A stretch of DNA of 18,824 bases from RGIG3009 sp045596745 (GCA_045596745.1 JAZODA010000038.1:1-18824); one strand, 5' to 3'. Positions 1 through 8,453 are shown, counted from the first letter of the stretch. Made by a program: numbers and translations. Notes: generated from the letters alone by a model not told the origin.

Positions 1-2907
1 GAAGGGCATATCCTCACTCGGCAGAATGCGGGAGACAACACCCTTGTTACCGTGACGACCGGCCATCTTATCGCCGACGCTGATCTTACGCTTCTGAGCG
101 ATGTAGCAGCGAACGACCATATTGACGCCGGGGCTGAGTTCATCGCAGTTCTCGCGAGTGAACACCTTAACGTCCACAATGATACCGTACTCACCGTGCG
201 GCACACGCAGGGAGGTGTCGCGCACCTCGCGCGCTTTTTCGCCGAAGATGGCACGCAGCAGGCGCTCTTCAGCGGTCAGCTCGGTCTCGCCCTTGGGCGT
301 AACCTTACCAACCAGAATATCACCGGCACGCACCTCCGCACCGATGCGGATGATGCCGCGCTCGTCCAGATCCTTCAGCGCGTCGTCGCCGACGTTGGGG
401 ATATCACGGGTGATTTCCTCCGGACCGAGCTTGGTGTCACGGGATTCCATCTCATACTCTTCAATATGAATGGAGGTGTACACGTCCTCGCGGACAATGC
501 GTTCGTTAATCAGAACGGCGTCTTCGTAGTTGTAGCCTTCCCAGGTCATGAAGCCGATGAGGGCGTTCTTACCCAGAGCGATTTCGCCGTTGCAGGTAGC
601 GGGACCGTCAGCGATGACGTCACGCTCATTCAGATGCTGACCGAGCGACACAACCGGGCGCTGGTTGATGCAAGTGCCCTGGTTGGAACGACCGAACTTA
701 ATCATCTGATAGGTATCCAGAATGCCGCCCTCGTCACGCTTGACGATAACACGGTCAGCGGAAACATCGGTAACGGTGCCGGGATACTTCGCCAGCACGC
801 AGACACCGGAGTCCACACCGGCTTTGTATTCCATACCGGTACCCACGATGGGGGACTCGGTCTTGAGCAGCGGAACAGCCTGACGCTGCATGTTGGAGCC
901 CATGAGCGCACGGTTGGCGTCATCGTTCTCCAGGAAGGGGATCATTGCGGTAGCGACCGACACGACCATCTTCGGAGAGACGTCCATGTAGTCGATCTTG
1001 TCGTTTTCAATCTCCAGGAATTCGCTGCGGCAACGTGCGTTGACGCGGGTACGCATAAAGCGACCTTCCTCGTCCAACGGTTCGTTAGCCTGTGCCACGA
1101 TGAATTCGTCTTCCATATCGGCGGGCATATACACGACTTCGTTGGTAACGATGCCGGTTTCCTTGTCCACGCGACGGAAAGGAGCTTCCACAAAGCCGTA
1201 TTCGTTGATACGGGCAAAGGTGGCGAGGTAGGAGATCAGACCGATGTTGGGACCTTCGGGAGTCTCGATCGGGCACATACGGCCGTAGTGGCTGTAGTGA
1301 ACGTCACGCACTTCGAAGCCTGCACGGTCACGGGACAGACCGCCGGGGCCCAGAGCCGACAGACGGCGCTTATGGGTCAGCTCAGCCAGCGGGTTGTTCT
1401 GATCCATGAACTGGGACAGCGGGGAAGAACCGAAGAACTCCTTGATAGCCGCAACAACAGAACGGATGTTAATCAGCGCCTGCGGGGTCACGGTGTCCAT
1501 ATCCTGCGCCTGCAGGGTCATACGCTCGCGGATGACACGCTCCATACGGGAGAAACCGATGCGGAACTGGTTCTGCAGCAGTTCGCCCACCGAACGGATA
1601 CGGCGGTTGCCCAGATGGTCAATGTCGTCGGTGGTACCGATGTCGTGACCCAGGCAGTTGACGTAGTTGATGGAAGCGAGCATATCGTCCACGATGATGT
1701 GGTTGGGGATCAGGTCGGCGGCGCGGGCAAGCAGCTGCTCGATCAGTGCTTCATCGCCTTCGGTGCTCTCCAGAATTTCCTGCAGAACCGAGAAGCGAAC
1801 GCGCTCGTTGATAACCTTCTTGACGGCTTCGTAGACCTCTGCGCTGACGAACTTCGTGATATCGACCATACCGTTGGAGATGATCTTCACTTCATGCTGC
1901 TCGCCATGCTCATCGGACATAACGTAAGCGACGCACACGCCGGCGTCCTCGATTTCACGAGCGCGGTCGCGGCGGATAACCTCGCCTTCCTCGGCCAGCA
2001 CTTCGCCGGTGACGGGGGAGACGATCGGACGGCTCAGGCGGCAACCGGCCAAACGGTTGCTGATGCCGAGCTTCTTGTTGTACTTGTAACGGCCCACGCG
2101 GGAGAGGTCGTAGCGGCGAGGATCGAAGAACAGGTTCTCCAGATGCTGCTGCGAGTTTTCCAGCGTCAGAGGCTCACCGGGACGCAGCTTGCGGTAGACT
2201 TCCAGCAAAGCTTGCTCGGTGTTCTTGGTGATATCCTTCTCGATGGTGGCGAGGATACGCTCGTCCTCACCGAAGAAGTCGAGAAGTTCAGCGTCAGAAC
2301 CCAGACCAAGCGCGCGCACAAAAACGGTGATCGGGATCTTGCGGTTCTTATCGATGCGGACATAGAACACGTCGGACGAATCCGTTTCGTACTCCAGCCA
2401 AGCACCACGGTTGGGGATAACGGTCGAGGTGAAGAGCTTCTTACCCGTGCCGTCATAGCTCATACCATAATAGACGCCGGGAGAACGGACAAGCTGAGAA
2501 ACGATAACGCGCTCAGCGCCGTTGATAACAAAGGTACCGCTTTCGGTCATAAGCGGGAAATCGCCCATGAACACTTCGGACTCTTTGATCTCTCCTGTTT
2601 CCTTATTAACAAGACGCGCACGAACACGCAGGGGGGCGGCATAGGTTACGTCGCGCTCCTTGCATTCCTCAACGGTGTATTTCGGCGTGTCATCCAGCCG
2701 GTAGTCCAAAAACTCCAGCGACAGATTACCGGTGTAATCGGTGATGGTGGTTGTGTCGTTAAACACATCCTTGAGACCCTCTTCCAGGAACCACTGGTAT
2801 GAATTTTTTTGGATCTCGATGAGGTTGGGCATATCCAACACTTCGTTGATCTTGGCGAAGCTCATACGGGTGGTCTTACCCAGCTGTACCGGTTTGATAT
2901 TGACCAT
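1..2907 (-). CDS. rpoB: RNA polymerase beta subunit RpoB (partial, C-terminus beyond left edge)
   Basis: This is the catalytic beta subunit of RNA polymerase, which with beta' forms the active centre and carries the rifamycin pocket. Read from the ATG at 2907 it gives 969 codons, open to base 1; Firmicutes RpoB is usually about 1,150-1,250 residues, so roughly four fifths is present. The start is fixed by an in-frame TGA 12 bases upstream; an AGGAG lies 12 bases before the ATG, a slightly long spacing. The N-terminus reads MVNIKPVQLGKTTRMSF. The rifampicin region (about residues 497-519, bases 1351-1419) contains SQFMDQNNPLAELTHKRRLS, with D502, H512 and S517 corresponding to E. coli D516, H526 and S531, so the target looks rifamycin-sensitive. 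It also carries RDVHYSHYGRMCPIETPEGP and, near the edge, GDKMAGRHGNKGV. rpoC presumably follows beyond the edge. A 916-codon open frame on the opposite strand is only a shadow. Confidence 0.99.
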   Translation of the reverse strand, partial: MVNIKPVQLGKTTRMSFAKINEVLDMPNLIEIQKNSYQWFLEEGLKDVFNDTTTITDYTGNLSLEFLDYRLDDTPKYTVEECKERDVTYAAPLRVRARLVNKETGEIKESEVFMGDFPLMTESGTFVINGAERVIVSQLVRSPGVYYGMSYDGTGKKLFTSTVIPNRGAWLEYETDSSDVFYVRIDKNRKIPITVFVRALGLGSDAELLDFFGEDERILATIEKDITKNTEQALLEVYRKLRPGEPLTLENSQQHLENLFFDPRRYDLSRVGRYKYNKKLGISNRLAGCRLSRPIVSPVTGEVLAEEGEVIRRDRAREIEDAGVCVAYVMSDEHGEQHEVKIISNGMVDITKFVSAEVYEAVKKVINERVRFSVLQEILESTEGDEALIEQLLARAADLIPNHIIVDDMLASINYVNCLGHDIGTTDDIDHLGNRRIRSVGELLQNQFRIGFSRMERVIRERMTLQAQDMDTVTPQALINIRSVVAAIKEFFGSSPLSQFMDQNNPLAELTHKRRLSALGPGGLSRDRAGFEVRDVHYSHYGRMCPIETPEGPNIGLISYLATFARINEYGFVEAPFRRVDKETGIVTNEVVYMPADMEDEFIVAQANEPLDEEGRFMRTRVNARCRSEFLEIENDKIDYMDVSPKMVVSVATAMIPFLENDDANRALMGSNMQRQAVPLLKTESPIVGTGMEYKAGVDSGVCVLAKYPGTVTDVSADRVIVKRDEGGILDTYQMIKFGRSNQGTCINQRPVVSLGQHLNERDVIADGPATCNGEIALGKNALIGFMTWEGYNYEDAVLINERIVREDVYTSIHIEEYEMESRDTKLGPEEITRDIPNVGDDALKDLDERGIIRIGAEVRAGDILVGKVTPKGETELTAEERLLRAIFGEKAREVRDTSLRVPHGEYGIIVDVKVFTRENCDELSPGVNMVVRCYIAQKRKISVGDKMAGRHGNKGVVSRILPSEDMPF

Positions 2908-3057
2908 AGGCTTCCATCACTCCTGTTCTTTATTCCACGGTGTTTCGAGTCACACGTGCTCCGGCGGAAGTTCGTAAAAAAACCTTGCATTTTTTAAGCG
3001 TTTGTGCTACACTTGTACTGGTATCTTTTAGGCCCTCCGCTGGTTGTGCAGTATACT

Positions 3058-3086
3058 ATAATACAGGATTTTGCTGCCGTTGTCAA
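3058..3086 (-). promoter_or_regulatory. Sigma-A-type promoter of rpoB
   Basis: On the minus strand the -35 box is TTGACA (3081-3086), followed by exactly 17 bases and the -10 box TATTAT (3058-3063). Transcription would start near 3051, giving a leader of about 145 bases before the rpoB ATG. I see no intrinsic terminator or convincing long hairpin in that leader, only an A/T-rich stretch around 2975-3000. This suggests rpoB has its own promoter and does not depend on a ribosomal-protein operon. Confidence 0.8.
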
Positions 3087-3156
3087 TGAATTTTTGAGAA
3101 TTGGCAGATTTTTTTATATATTTTTCCTCTTTTACCGATTTCAGGAAAAATCACAC

Positions 3157-3181
3157 CCGGTGGATTGTCAAAATTCACCGG
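3157..3181. repeat. 25-base imperfect palindrome over the -35, candidate operator
   Basis: CCGGTG (3157-3162) and CACCGG (3176-3181) are perfect outer arms. Counted inward from the central C, 10 of 12 position pairs are complementary. The element overlaps the proposed -35 of the rightward operon and lies about 70 bases upstream of the rpoB -35. Binding by a dimeric regulator is an inference; no regulator family is recognised from the sequence. Confidence 0.5.
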
Positions 3182-3195
3182 AAATACCGTATAGA
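3165..3195 (+). promoter_or_regulatory. Possible promoter of the serine hydrolase-proBAC operon
   Basis: TTGTCA (3165-3170) and TATAGA (3190-3195) are separated by 19 bases, which is longer than ideal. It is the best plus-strand candidate in the divergent gap 2908-3242. The -35 lies inside the imperfect palindrome at 3157-3181. The start site would be near 3202, about 40 bases before the GTG start codon. Confidence 0.4.
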
Positions 3196-3242
3196 AACAC
3201 TTGGCTGGGTTGTTTAATTGTTGCGAAAGAAGGCGTGTTTGA

Positions 3243-4451
3243 GTGGGTTCCCTGCTGGTTGTATTGCTGGAGTTGGTGCTGTCCACGGCGGCTTTGTGCT
3301 GCGGTGTGGCGTCACTGGTGATTATATTCCGAAAAAAACGTAATCGCGCCGTACGCTCGTTGCTGGCGGTTGTGCTGTCACTGGCTCTGCTGCTTGCGTC
3401 GATGGCGTGTACGTTGTTCTTCCCGGAAGATGCGGCATCGGGCAGCGAGGGGGAGACGCCTGCAATCGGCGGCACCAACAGCGGTGAGCCGACCACCTCC
3501 ACGACGGTGACGACGGGAACGACCACCCGTATGCCGACCCAAACAACGGCGGCGAACAACACCGGCAGCGTGCTGGTGAACATCCCGGCGCAAAGTGAAA
3601 TGGCGCAGGATGCCATTACGCAGATTCAGGAATTGTGCAAATCCTATGCCAACAAGGCGCACATCTCTTTTTATTATATTGATTTAGAGAGCGGTTACGA
3701 AATTGAGTACCGTGCCGACCGCGCCTATCAGGCGGCGAGTGTTATCAAAGCACCGTATGTCAAGTATCTGCTCGCGTCCGGTGTGGACGGTTCACAGAAA
3801 CTGACGATGGCGGCCTCCGACAAGCAGGGCGGTTCGGGTGTCATCGATAAAGAGCCTGCAGGAACGTCCTTTACGGTGAATCAGCTGATGGAGTATGCCA
3901 TCCGCTACAGTGATAACACCGCTTATTATATGTTAAATAAGAAGTTCGGCTTCTCCGGCTTCAATCAGTATGCCAAGGAACTGGGCATCACCGCCAACGC
4001 TAACAGCAACTGTGTGCTCAGCTTTCCGCGTCCCCGCTTCGGTTACTTGTCGGCGCGTGATATCGGCTTGTATATGGAGGACATTGCCAAGTACATTCAG
4101 AAAGGCACCGCCGAAGCTAAGCTGCTGAAAACGTGGATGATGTCCACGTCAGAGGAAAGTCAGCTGACCGATGCTTTCTCCGATAAGAATGTGCTGTACG
4201 GCGAAACGGGTGTCGAGCAGATTACAGAAGGCGACGAAGCTTTCAACCTGTACCACGACGTCGCTCATAAATACGGCGACACCAAAAACATCGAAAACGC
4301 GTTCCATGACGGCGCGATTGTGTATGCGGACAAAACCTATGTGCTGGCGATTGCCTCCACATTGGAGCCGTTTGCCGAGGAATCCATCGAAGTGTTCCAC
4401 GAACTCGCGTTCCAGATTAACAAGATTCACTACGCTTACCACGCAGGGTAA
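3243..4451 (+). CDS. Membrane-anchored beta-lactamase-fold serine hydrolase
   Basis: A 402-residue extracytoplasmic serine hydrolase of the class A beta-lactamase-like superfamily. The GTG start is chosen because TGA directly precedes it in frame and AGAAGG lies 9 bases upstream. Two hydrophobic segments (about residues 4-29 and 40-60) flank a basic RKKRNR stretch. A Thr/Ser-rich linker (about 80-105) leads to the enzyme domain. Catalytic motifs are SVIK (S166, K169), SDN (S223-N225) and, in place of K[T/S]G, K343-Y344-G345 inside VAHKYGD. No ExxLN omega-loop glutamate is apparent between SDN and KYG, so antibiotic hydrolysis is unlikely; a role in cell-wall metabolism or peptide/ester hydrolysis is possible. 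The cysteine at 56 is in a poor lipobox (SMAC), so membrane anchoring by the segments is favoured. It is the first gene of the proline operon, 13 bases before proB. Confidence 0.85.
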   Translation: MGSLLVVLLELVLSTAALCCGVASLVIIFRKKRNRAVRSLLAVVLSLALLLASMACTLFFPEDAASGSEGETPAIGGTNSGEPTTSTTVTTGTTTRMPTQTTAANNTGSVLVNIPAQSEMAQDAITQIQELCKSYANKAHISFYYIDLESGYEIEYRADRAYQAASVIKAPYVKYLLASGVDGSQKLTMAASDKQGGSGVIDKEPAGTSFTVNQLMEYAIRYSDNTAYYMLNKKFGFSGFNQYAKELGITANANSNCVLSFPRPRFGYLSARDIGLYMEDIAKYIQKGTAEAKLLKTWMMSTSEESQLTDAFSDKNVLYGETGVEQITEGDEAFNLYHDVAHKYGDTKNIENAFHDGAIVYADKTYVLAIASTLEPFAEESIEVFHELAFQINKIHYAYHAG

Positions 4452-4464
4452 AGGGGTTTTAACA

Positions 4465-5241
4465 ATGCGTATTGTCATTAAAGTAGGTACTTCCACATTA
4501 GCACACACCACCGGACAACTGAACATCCGTCGGGTGGAGCTGCTGTGCAAAGTGATGAGCGACCTGAAAAACGCCGGTCACGAGATTATTCTGGTGTCCT
4601 CCGGCGCTATTGGCATGGGCGTCGGTAAGTTGTCGCTCAAACAACGTCCCACCGATATGGCGACCAAGCAGGCCGCGGCGGCTGTGGGTCAGTGCGAGCT
4701 GATGTACACCTATGATAAGTTGTTTTCCGAGTACCACCACACGGTGGCACAGATTCTGTTGACCGGTGCGGATTTGCGCGACGATGAGCGGCGGGACAAC
4801 TTCCATCGCACACTGTTCCGTCTGCTGGAGCTGGGTGCGCTGCCGATTATCAACGAGAACGATACGGTGGCCACCGATGAAATCAGCATCGGCGACAACG
4901 ATTCGTTGGGCGCGATTGTGGCGGTCAACGCGGATGCCGATTTGTTGATTCTGTTGTCGGATATCGACGGCCTGTACGATGCCGATCCCCATACGCATCC
5001 CGATGCGCGGCTGATTCCTGTAGTGAGCGAGTTGACCGATGAGGTGTTGGCGCTTGCGGGCGGTGCCGGTTCGTCGCTGGGTACCGGCGGTATGGCGACC
5101 AAACTGCACGCGGCGCAGATGACGGTGGAGGCAGGCATTGATATGGTGATTGCCAACGGTGCCGACCCCGAAATTCTGTATCGTATTGTGGATGGTCAGG
5201 CGACCGGTACGCGGTTTGTCGGAAAGGGACGAGCGGTATGA
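4465..5241 (+). CDS. proB: Glutamate 5-kinase ProB, short form without PUA domain
   Basis: Catalyses ATP-dependent phosphorylation of L-glutamate to gamma-glutamyl phosphate, the first step of proline synthesis. The ATG at 4465 has AAGGGG 8 bases upstream and begins MRIVIKVGTSTL. At 258 residues it contains only the amino-acid-kinase domain: the phosphate-binding start around K6, LVSSGAIGMGVG (43-54), INENDTVATDEI (129-140), SDIDGLYDADP (165-175) and GTGGMATK (206-213). E. coli ProB is about 367 residues because of a C-terminal PUA domain, which is absent here as in several Gram-positive forms. Feedback inhibition by proline is known for the family but cannot be judged from this sequence. Its TGA overlaps the proA ATG (ATGA), indicating translational coupling. 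Confidence 0.97.
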   Translation: MRIVIKVGTSTLAHTTGQLNIRRVELLCKVMSDLKNAGHEIILVSSGAIGMGVGKLSLKQRPTDMATKQAAAAVGQCELMYTYDKLFSEYHHTVAQILLTGADLRDDERRDNFHRTLFRLLELGALPIINENDTVATDEISIGDNDSLGAIVAVNADADLLILLSDIDGLYDADPHTHPDARLIPVVSELTDEVLALAGGAGSSLGTGGMATKLHAAQMTVEAGIDMVIANGADPEILYRIVDGQATGTRFVGKGRAV

Positions 5242-6482
5242 CAACTCAGGAGATTTTACGAGCGGCCAAGGCGGCCTGCCGCGAAGCGGCGCGTCTGACC
5301 ACCGAACAAAAGAATGCGGCGCTGGAAGCAATGGCGGTTTCGTTGCTGGAGCATACCGAGGCGATTCTCGAAGCCAATGCCGCCGATATTGAAGCGGCAC
5401 GGGCAACGCTGTCGTCGGTGATGCTGGATCGACTGGCACTGACCGAGCAGCGCATCGCCGGTATGGCGGACGGTATTCGTCAGGTTGCGGCACTGCCCGA
5501 CCCGAGCGGTCGTGTGCTGGATCGCATCCAACGCGAAAACGGCTTGCTGATTGAAAAGGTGAGCGTGCCGATTGGCGTGACGGCGATGATTTACGAGAGC
5601 CGTCCCAACGTGACGTCGGATGCGGCGGTGCTGGCGTTTAAGAGCGGTAATGTGTGCGTGCTGCGTGGCGGCAAAGAGGCGTTCCGTTCCTCGCTGGCGA
5701 TTGCCGAAGCTCTGCGTGAGGGTTTGCGCCGCTGCGGTATCTGCGAGGATATGATTCAGCTGGTGCGCGATACCACTCGTCAGAGTGCCAACGAACTGAT
5801 GACGGCAGTGGGCTACGTTGATTTGCTGATTCCGCGCGGCGGTGCGAGCCTTATTCGCGCTTGCGTGGAGAATGCCACCGTACCGTGCATCGAAACCGGC
5901 ACGGGCATCTGCCATGTGTATGTGGATGCGGCAGCCGATGTCGAAAAGGCGCTGGCAATCATTGAAAATGCCAAAACCAGCCGTCCTTCGGTGTGTAATG
6001 CCGAGGAAGTGTGCTTGGTACATAAGGAAATTGCGGATACGTTCTTGCCGCGTTTGTACGAGCGGCTGGTGACTCGCCGCGAACAGCCTGTTGAGTTGCG
6101 ACTGGATGCCCGTGCGGCAGCTGTTATTCCCGGAACGCCCGCGGGTGAGCGCGATTTCGACACGGAGTTTTTGGACTACATTCTGGCGGTTGCCGTGGTG
6201 GATGATGCCGAAGCGGCGATTGAACACATTGCGGCACATTCCACGGGACACAGCGATGCGATTGTGACCGAGGATGCGAAAACAGCCGAGCGGTTTGTTG
6301 CGGCGGTAGACAGTGCGGCGGTGTATGTCAATGCGTCTACGCGCTTTACCGACGGCGGCGAGTTTGGCCTCGGTTGCGAGATTGGTATTTCCACCCAGAA
6401 GCTGCATGCACGCGGCCCGATGGGATTGCGTGAGCTGAATACGTATAAGTACGTAATCCGTGGAAACGGACAGACCCGATAA
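5238..6482 (+). CDS. proA: Gamma-glutamyl phosphate reductase ProA
   Basis: NADPH-dependent reduction of gamma-glutamyl phosphate to glutamate-5-semialdehyde, the second proline step; the product cyclises spontaneously to pyrroline-5-carboxylate. The protein is 414 residues, the usual family length, of the aldehyde-dehydrogenase superfamily. Recognisable blocks are VPIGVTAMIYESRPNVTSDA (110-129), LIPRGGASLIR (197-207), CIETGTGICHVYVD (217-230) and SRPSVCNAEEVCLVHKE (248-264), where C253 is the predicted catalytic cysteine. FGLGCEIGISTQKLHARGPM (376-395) is the typical C-terminal signature. The start overlaps the proB stop by four bases. proC follows after 12 bases with a strong ribosome site. 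I see no frameshift or missing residue. Confidence 0.98.
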   Translation: MTTQEILRAAKAACREAARLTTEQKNAALEAMAVSLLEHTEAILEANAADIEAARATLSSVMLDRLALTEQRIAGMADGIRQVAALPDPSGRVLDRIQRENGLLIEKVSVPIGVTAMIYESRPNVTSDAAVLAFKSGNVCVLRGGKEAFRSSLAIAEALREGLRRCGICEDMIQLVRDTTRQSANELMTAVGYVDLLIPRGGASLIRACVENATVPCIETGTGICHVYVDAAADVEKALAIIENAKTSRPSVCNAEEVCLVHKEIADTFLPRLYERLVTRREQPVELRLDARAAAVIPGTPAGERDFDTEFLDYILAVAVVDDAEAAIEHIAAHSTGHSDAIVTEDAKTAERFVAAVDSAAVYVNASTRFTDGGEFGLGCEIGISTQKLHARGPMGLRELNTYKYVIRGNGQTR

Positions 6483-6494
6483 GGAGGGAACAAT

Positions 6495-7298
6495 ATGGCA
6501 AAGTATGTAGCCGGATTTATCGGCACCGGCAATATGGGCGGTGCGTTGGCGATGGCGGCTTGCAAAACCGACAAAGCGGTGTTGCTTGCGGATTATGACA
6601 GCGAAAAAGCCAAAGCGCTGGCGGCGCAGTGCGGTTGTGCGGCGGGGGATAACACCGCTGTGGCACAGCAGTGCCGTTATATTTTCCTCGGCGTGAAGCC
6701 GCAGGTGCTCAGCAGCGTGCTGGCAGGATTGAAGCCTCTGCTTGCCGAGCGCGAAGAGAAGTTCGTGCTGGTGAGTATGGCGGCAGGCGTTACGATTGCG
6801 CGTATCGAGGAAGAGCTCGGTGCGGCGTATCCGATTATCCGCATTATGCCGAACACCCCGGCGGCCATCGGCGAGGGTATGATTCTGTATACGGCGAATG
6901 CGGCGGTAACGGCTGAGGACGAAGCGGATTTCACCACGCTGATGAATGCGGCAGGTGTGTTCGATCGTTTGCCGGAGGGCCTTATCGATGCCGGTAGCGC
7001 GCTGTCGGGTTGTGGCCCTGCGTTTGTGTACTTGTTTATCGAAGCGTTGGCGGACGGCGCTGTGGAATGCGGCCTGCCGCGCGACAAAGCGCTTCGCTAT
7101 GCGGCGCAGACGGTCTGCGGTGCTGCCAAAATGGTGCTGACCGACGGTCGTCATCCGGGCGAGCTCAAGGATGCGGTGTGCAGCCCCGGCGGCAGCACGA
7201 TTGCCGGTGTTCACGCTCTGGAGGATGGTGCGTTCCGCGGTGCGGTGATGGGAGCTGTGCAGGCTTCGTTTGAACGTACAAAGGAATTGGGCAAATAA
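6495..7298 (+). CDS. proC: Pyrroline-5-carboxylate reductase ProC
   Basis: Completes proline synthesis by NAD(P)H-dependent reduction of pyrroline-5-carboxylate. The ATG at 6495 has AAGGAGGGA five bases upstream. The 267-residue protein matches the family length. An N-terminal Rossmann motif GFIGTGNMG (7-15) is followed by IIRIMPNTPAAIGEG (114-128) and the C-terminal dimerisation/catalytic helices: SALSGCGPAFVYLFIEALAD (168-187) and HPGELKDAVCSPGGSTIAG (220-238). With proB and proA directly upstream, the complete glutamate-to-proline pathway is in one transcript, so expression of the three enzymes should be coordinated. Confidence 0.98.
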   Translation: MAKYVAGFIGTGNMGGALAMAACKTDKAVLLADYDSEKAKALAAQCGCAAGDNTAVAQQCRYIFLGVKPQVLSSVLAGLKPLLAEREEKFVLVSMAAGVTIARIEEELGAAYPIIRIMPNTPAAIGEGMILYTANAAVTAEDEADFTTLMNAAGVFDRLPEGLIDAGSALSGCGPAFVYLFIEALADGAVECGLPRDKALRYAAQTVCGAAKMVLTDGRHPGELKDAVCSPGGSTIAGVHALEDGAFRGAVMGAVQASFERTKELGK

Positions 7299-7315
7299 AG
7301 AGGAGATGTTCAAAA

Positions 7316-8368
7316 ATGACAAAGCGGCAGAAGGTAGCGGCGTTTCTGAAACGCAAGGACATTGAGTTTTCCTGGAAACGCTATTTCATTGATGCACTTG
7401 GTGCGATGGCACAGGGCTTGTTCTGCTCGTTGCTTATCGGCACCATTATCAGCACCATCGGCAAGCAGTGCGATGTGGCAGTGCTAACCGAGATTGGTGG
7501 ATATGCTTCTTCGGTCTCCGGTCCGGCGATGGCCATTGCTATCGGTTATGCGCTGAAAGCGCCCCCGATGGTTCTCTTCTCACTGGCGGCGGTCGGCGCC
7601 TCGGCAAACGCACTGGGCGGTGCCGGTGGCCCTCTCGCTGTGCTGGTAATGGCGATTGTTGCCGCGGAATGCGGTAAGCTGGTCAGCAAGGAAACCAAGG
7701 TGGATATTCTGGTAACGCCTGCGGTGACGATTTTTGTCGGTGTGGCGCTGGCGATGCTGATTGCTCCGCCGATTGGCGATGCTGCAACGGCGTTCGGCGA
7801 TCTGATTAAGCAGGCGACCACGCTGCAGCCGTTCCTGATGGGTATTTTGGTGTCGGTTCTGGTCGGCGTGGCGCTGACATTGCCGATTTCGAGCGCCGCG
7901 ATTTGTGCGGCACTGGGTCTTACCGGCCTGGCAGGCGGTGCCGCTGTGGCGGGCTGCTGTGCACAGATGGTCGGCTTCGCGGTGATGAGCTTCCGCGAAA
8001 ATCGTTGGGGCGGTCTTGTGTCGCAGGGCTTGGGTACCAGTATGCTGCAGATGGGCAACATTGTTCGCAATCCGCGCATCTGGATTCCGCCCACGCTGGC
8101 ATCGGCGATTACCGGCCCGATTGCGACTTGCGTGTTCAAACTGGAAATGAACGGTGCCGCCATCAACTCGGGTATGGGTACGTGCGGTCTGTGCGGTCCG
8201 ATCGGTGTGTGGACCGGTTGGATGGATACCGGCGTTACGCCTACGGTGATGCACTGGGTCGGTCTGGTGCTCATCTGCGTGGTGCTGCCGGCGATTCTGA
8301 CCTGGCTCATCAGCCTGCCGCTGCGCAAAATCGGCTGGATTCGCGAAGGCGATTTGAAACTCTCGTAA
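7316..8368 (+). CDS. PfoR-like / PTS EIIC_2-family polytopic membrane protein
   Basis: A 350-residue, very hydrophobic inner-membrane protein. Glycine/alanine-rich segments such as GGYASSVSGPAMAIAIGYAL (60-79) and NALGGAGGPLAVLVMAIVAA, and the C-terminal GMGTCGLCGPIGVWTGWMD, match the PfoR/'PTS EIIC type 2' family as I remember it. PfoR was named as a regulator of perfringolysin in Clostridium perfringens; these proteins resemble PTS permease domains but usually have no attached IIA or IIB. I count about eight or nine membrane spans. AGAGGAG lies about 10 bases before the ATG and the gene starts 17 bases after proC, so it is probably the last gene of the proline operon. The substrate is unknown; a role with proline or a related solute would be inferred from position only. 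Confidence 0.8.
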   Translation: MTKRQKVAAFLKRKDIEFSWKRYFIDALGAMAQGLFCSLLIGTIISTIGKQCDVAVLTEIGGYASSVSGPAMAIAIGYALKAPPMVLFSLAAVGASANALGGAGGPLAVLVMAIVAAECGKLVSKETKVDILVTPAVTIFVGVALAMLIAPPIGDAATAFGDLIKQATTLQPFLMGILVSVLVGVALTLPISSAAICAALGLTGLAGGAAVAGCCAQMVGFAVMSFRENRWGGLVSQGLGTSMLQMGNIVRNPRIWIPPTLASAITGPIATCVFKLEMNGAAINSGMGTCGLCGPIGVWTGWMDTGVTPTVMHWVGLVLICVVLPAILTWLISLPLRKIGWIREGDLKLS

Positions 8369-8373
8369 AGAAC

Positions 8374-8405
8374 AAAAGCGACCGAAAGTTTTCGGTCGCT
8401 TTTTT
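8374..8405 (+). terminator. Intrinsic terminator of the proBAC operon
   Basis: The perfect stem AGCGACCGAA (8377-8386) / TTCGGTCGCT (8391-8400) with a four-base loop is flanked by A's on the left and followed by T's to 8405. It begins 6 bases after the stop codon of the PfoR-like gene. Confidence 0.93.
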
Positions 8406-8453
8406 GTATAGTCACTCGGTTTGGCGGTACACTAACCACCGGGGAGTGATGGA

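Noticed and set aside
1351..1419. Possible rifampicin-resistance substitution in rpoB
   Set aside because: The residues equivalent to E. coli Q513, D516, H526, R529 and S531 are all wild type; Ala at position 522 is normal in Firmicutes.
52..2802. 916-codon open frame on the plus strand
   Set aside because: It is fully antisense to rpoB, has no ribosome site or recognisable domain, and its composition is that of a frame opposite a biased coding sequence.
3083..3616. 177-codon minus-strand frame over the divergent promoter region and the Thr-rich linker of the serine hydrolase
   Set aside because: It covers both promoters and the start of a supported gene; there are no recognisable motifs.
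5256..7322. 688-codon open frame antisense to proA and proC
   Set aside because: It spans two well-supported genes and their junction; the His/Arg-rich low-complexity translation is typical of a shadow frame.
8406..8434. Sigma-G-like boxes GTATA and TACACTA with 17-base spacing before spoVAC
   Set aside because: The -10 matches only 5 of 7 consensus positions, the -35 overlaps the previous terminator tail, and the start would fall in the GGGGAG ribosome site.
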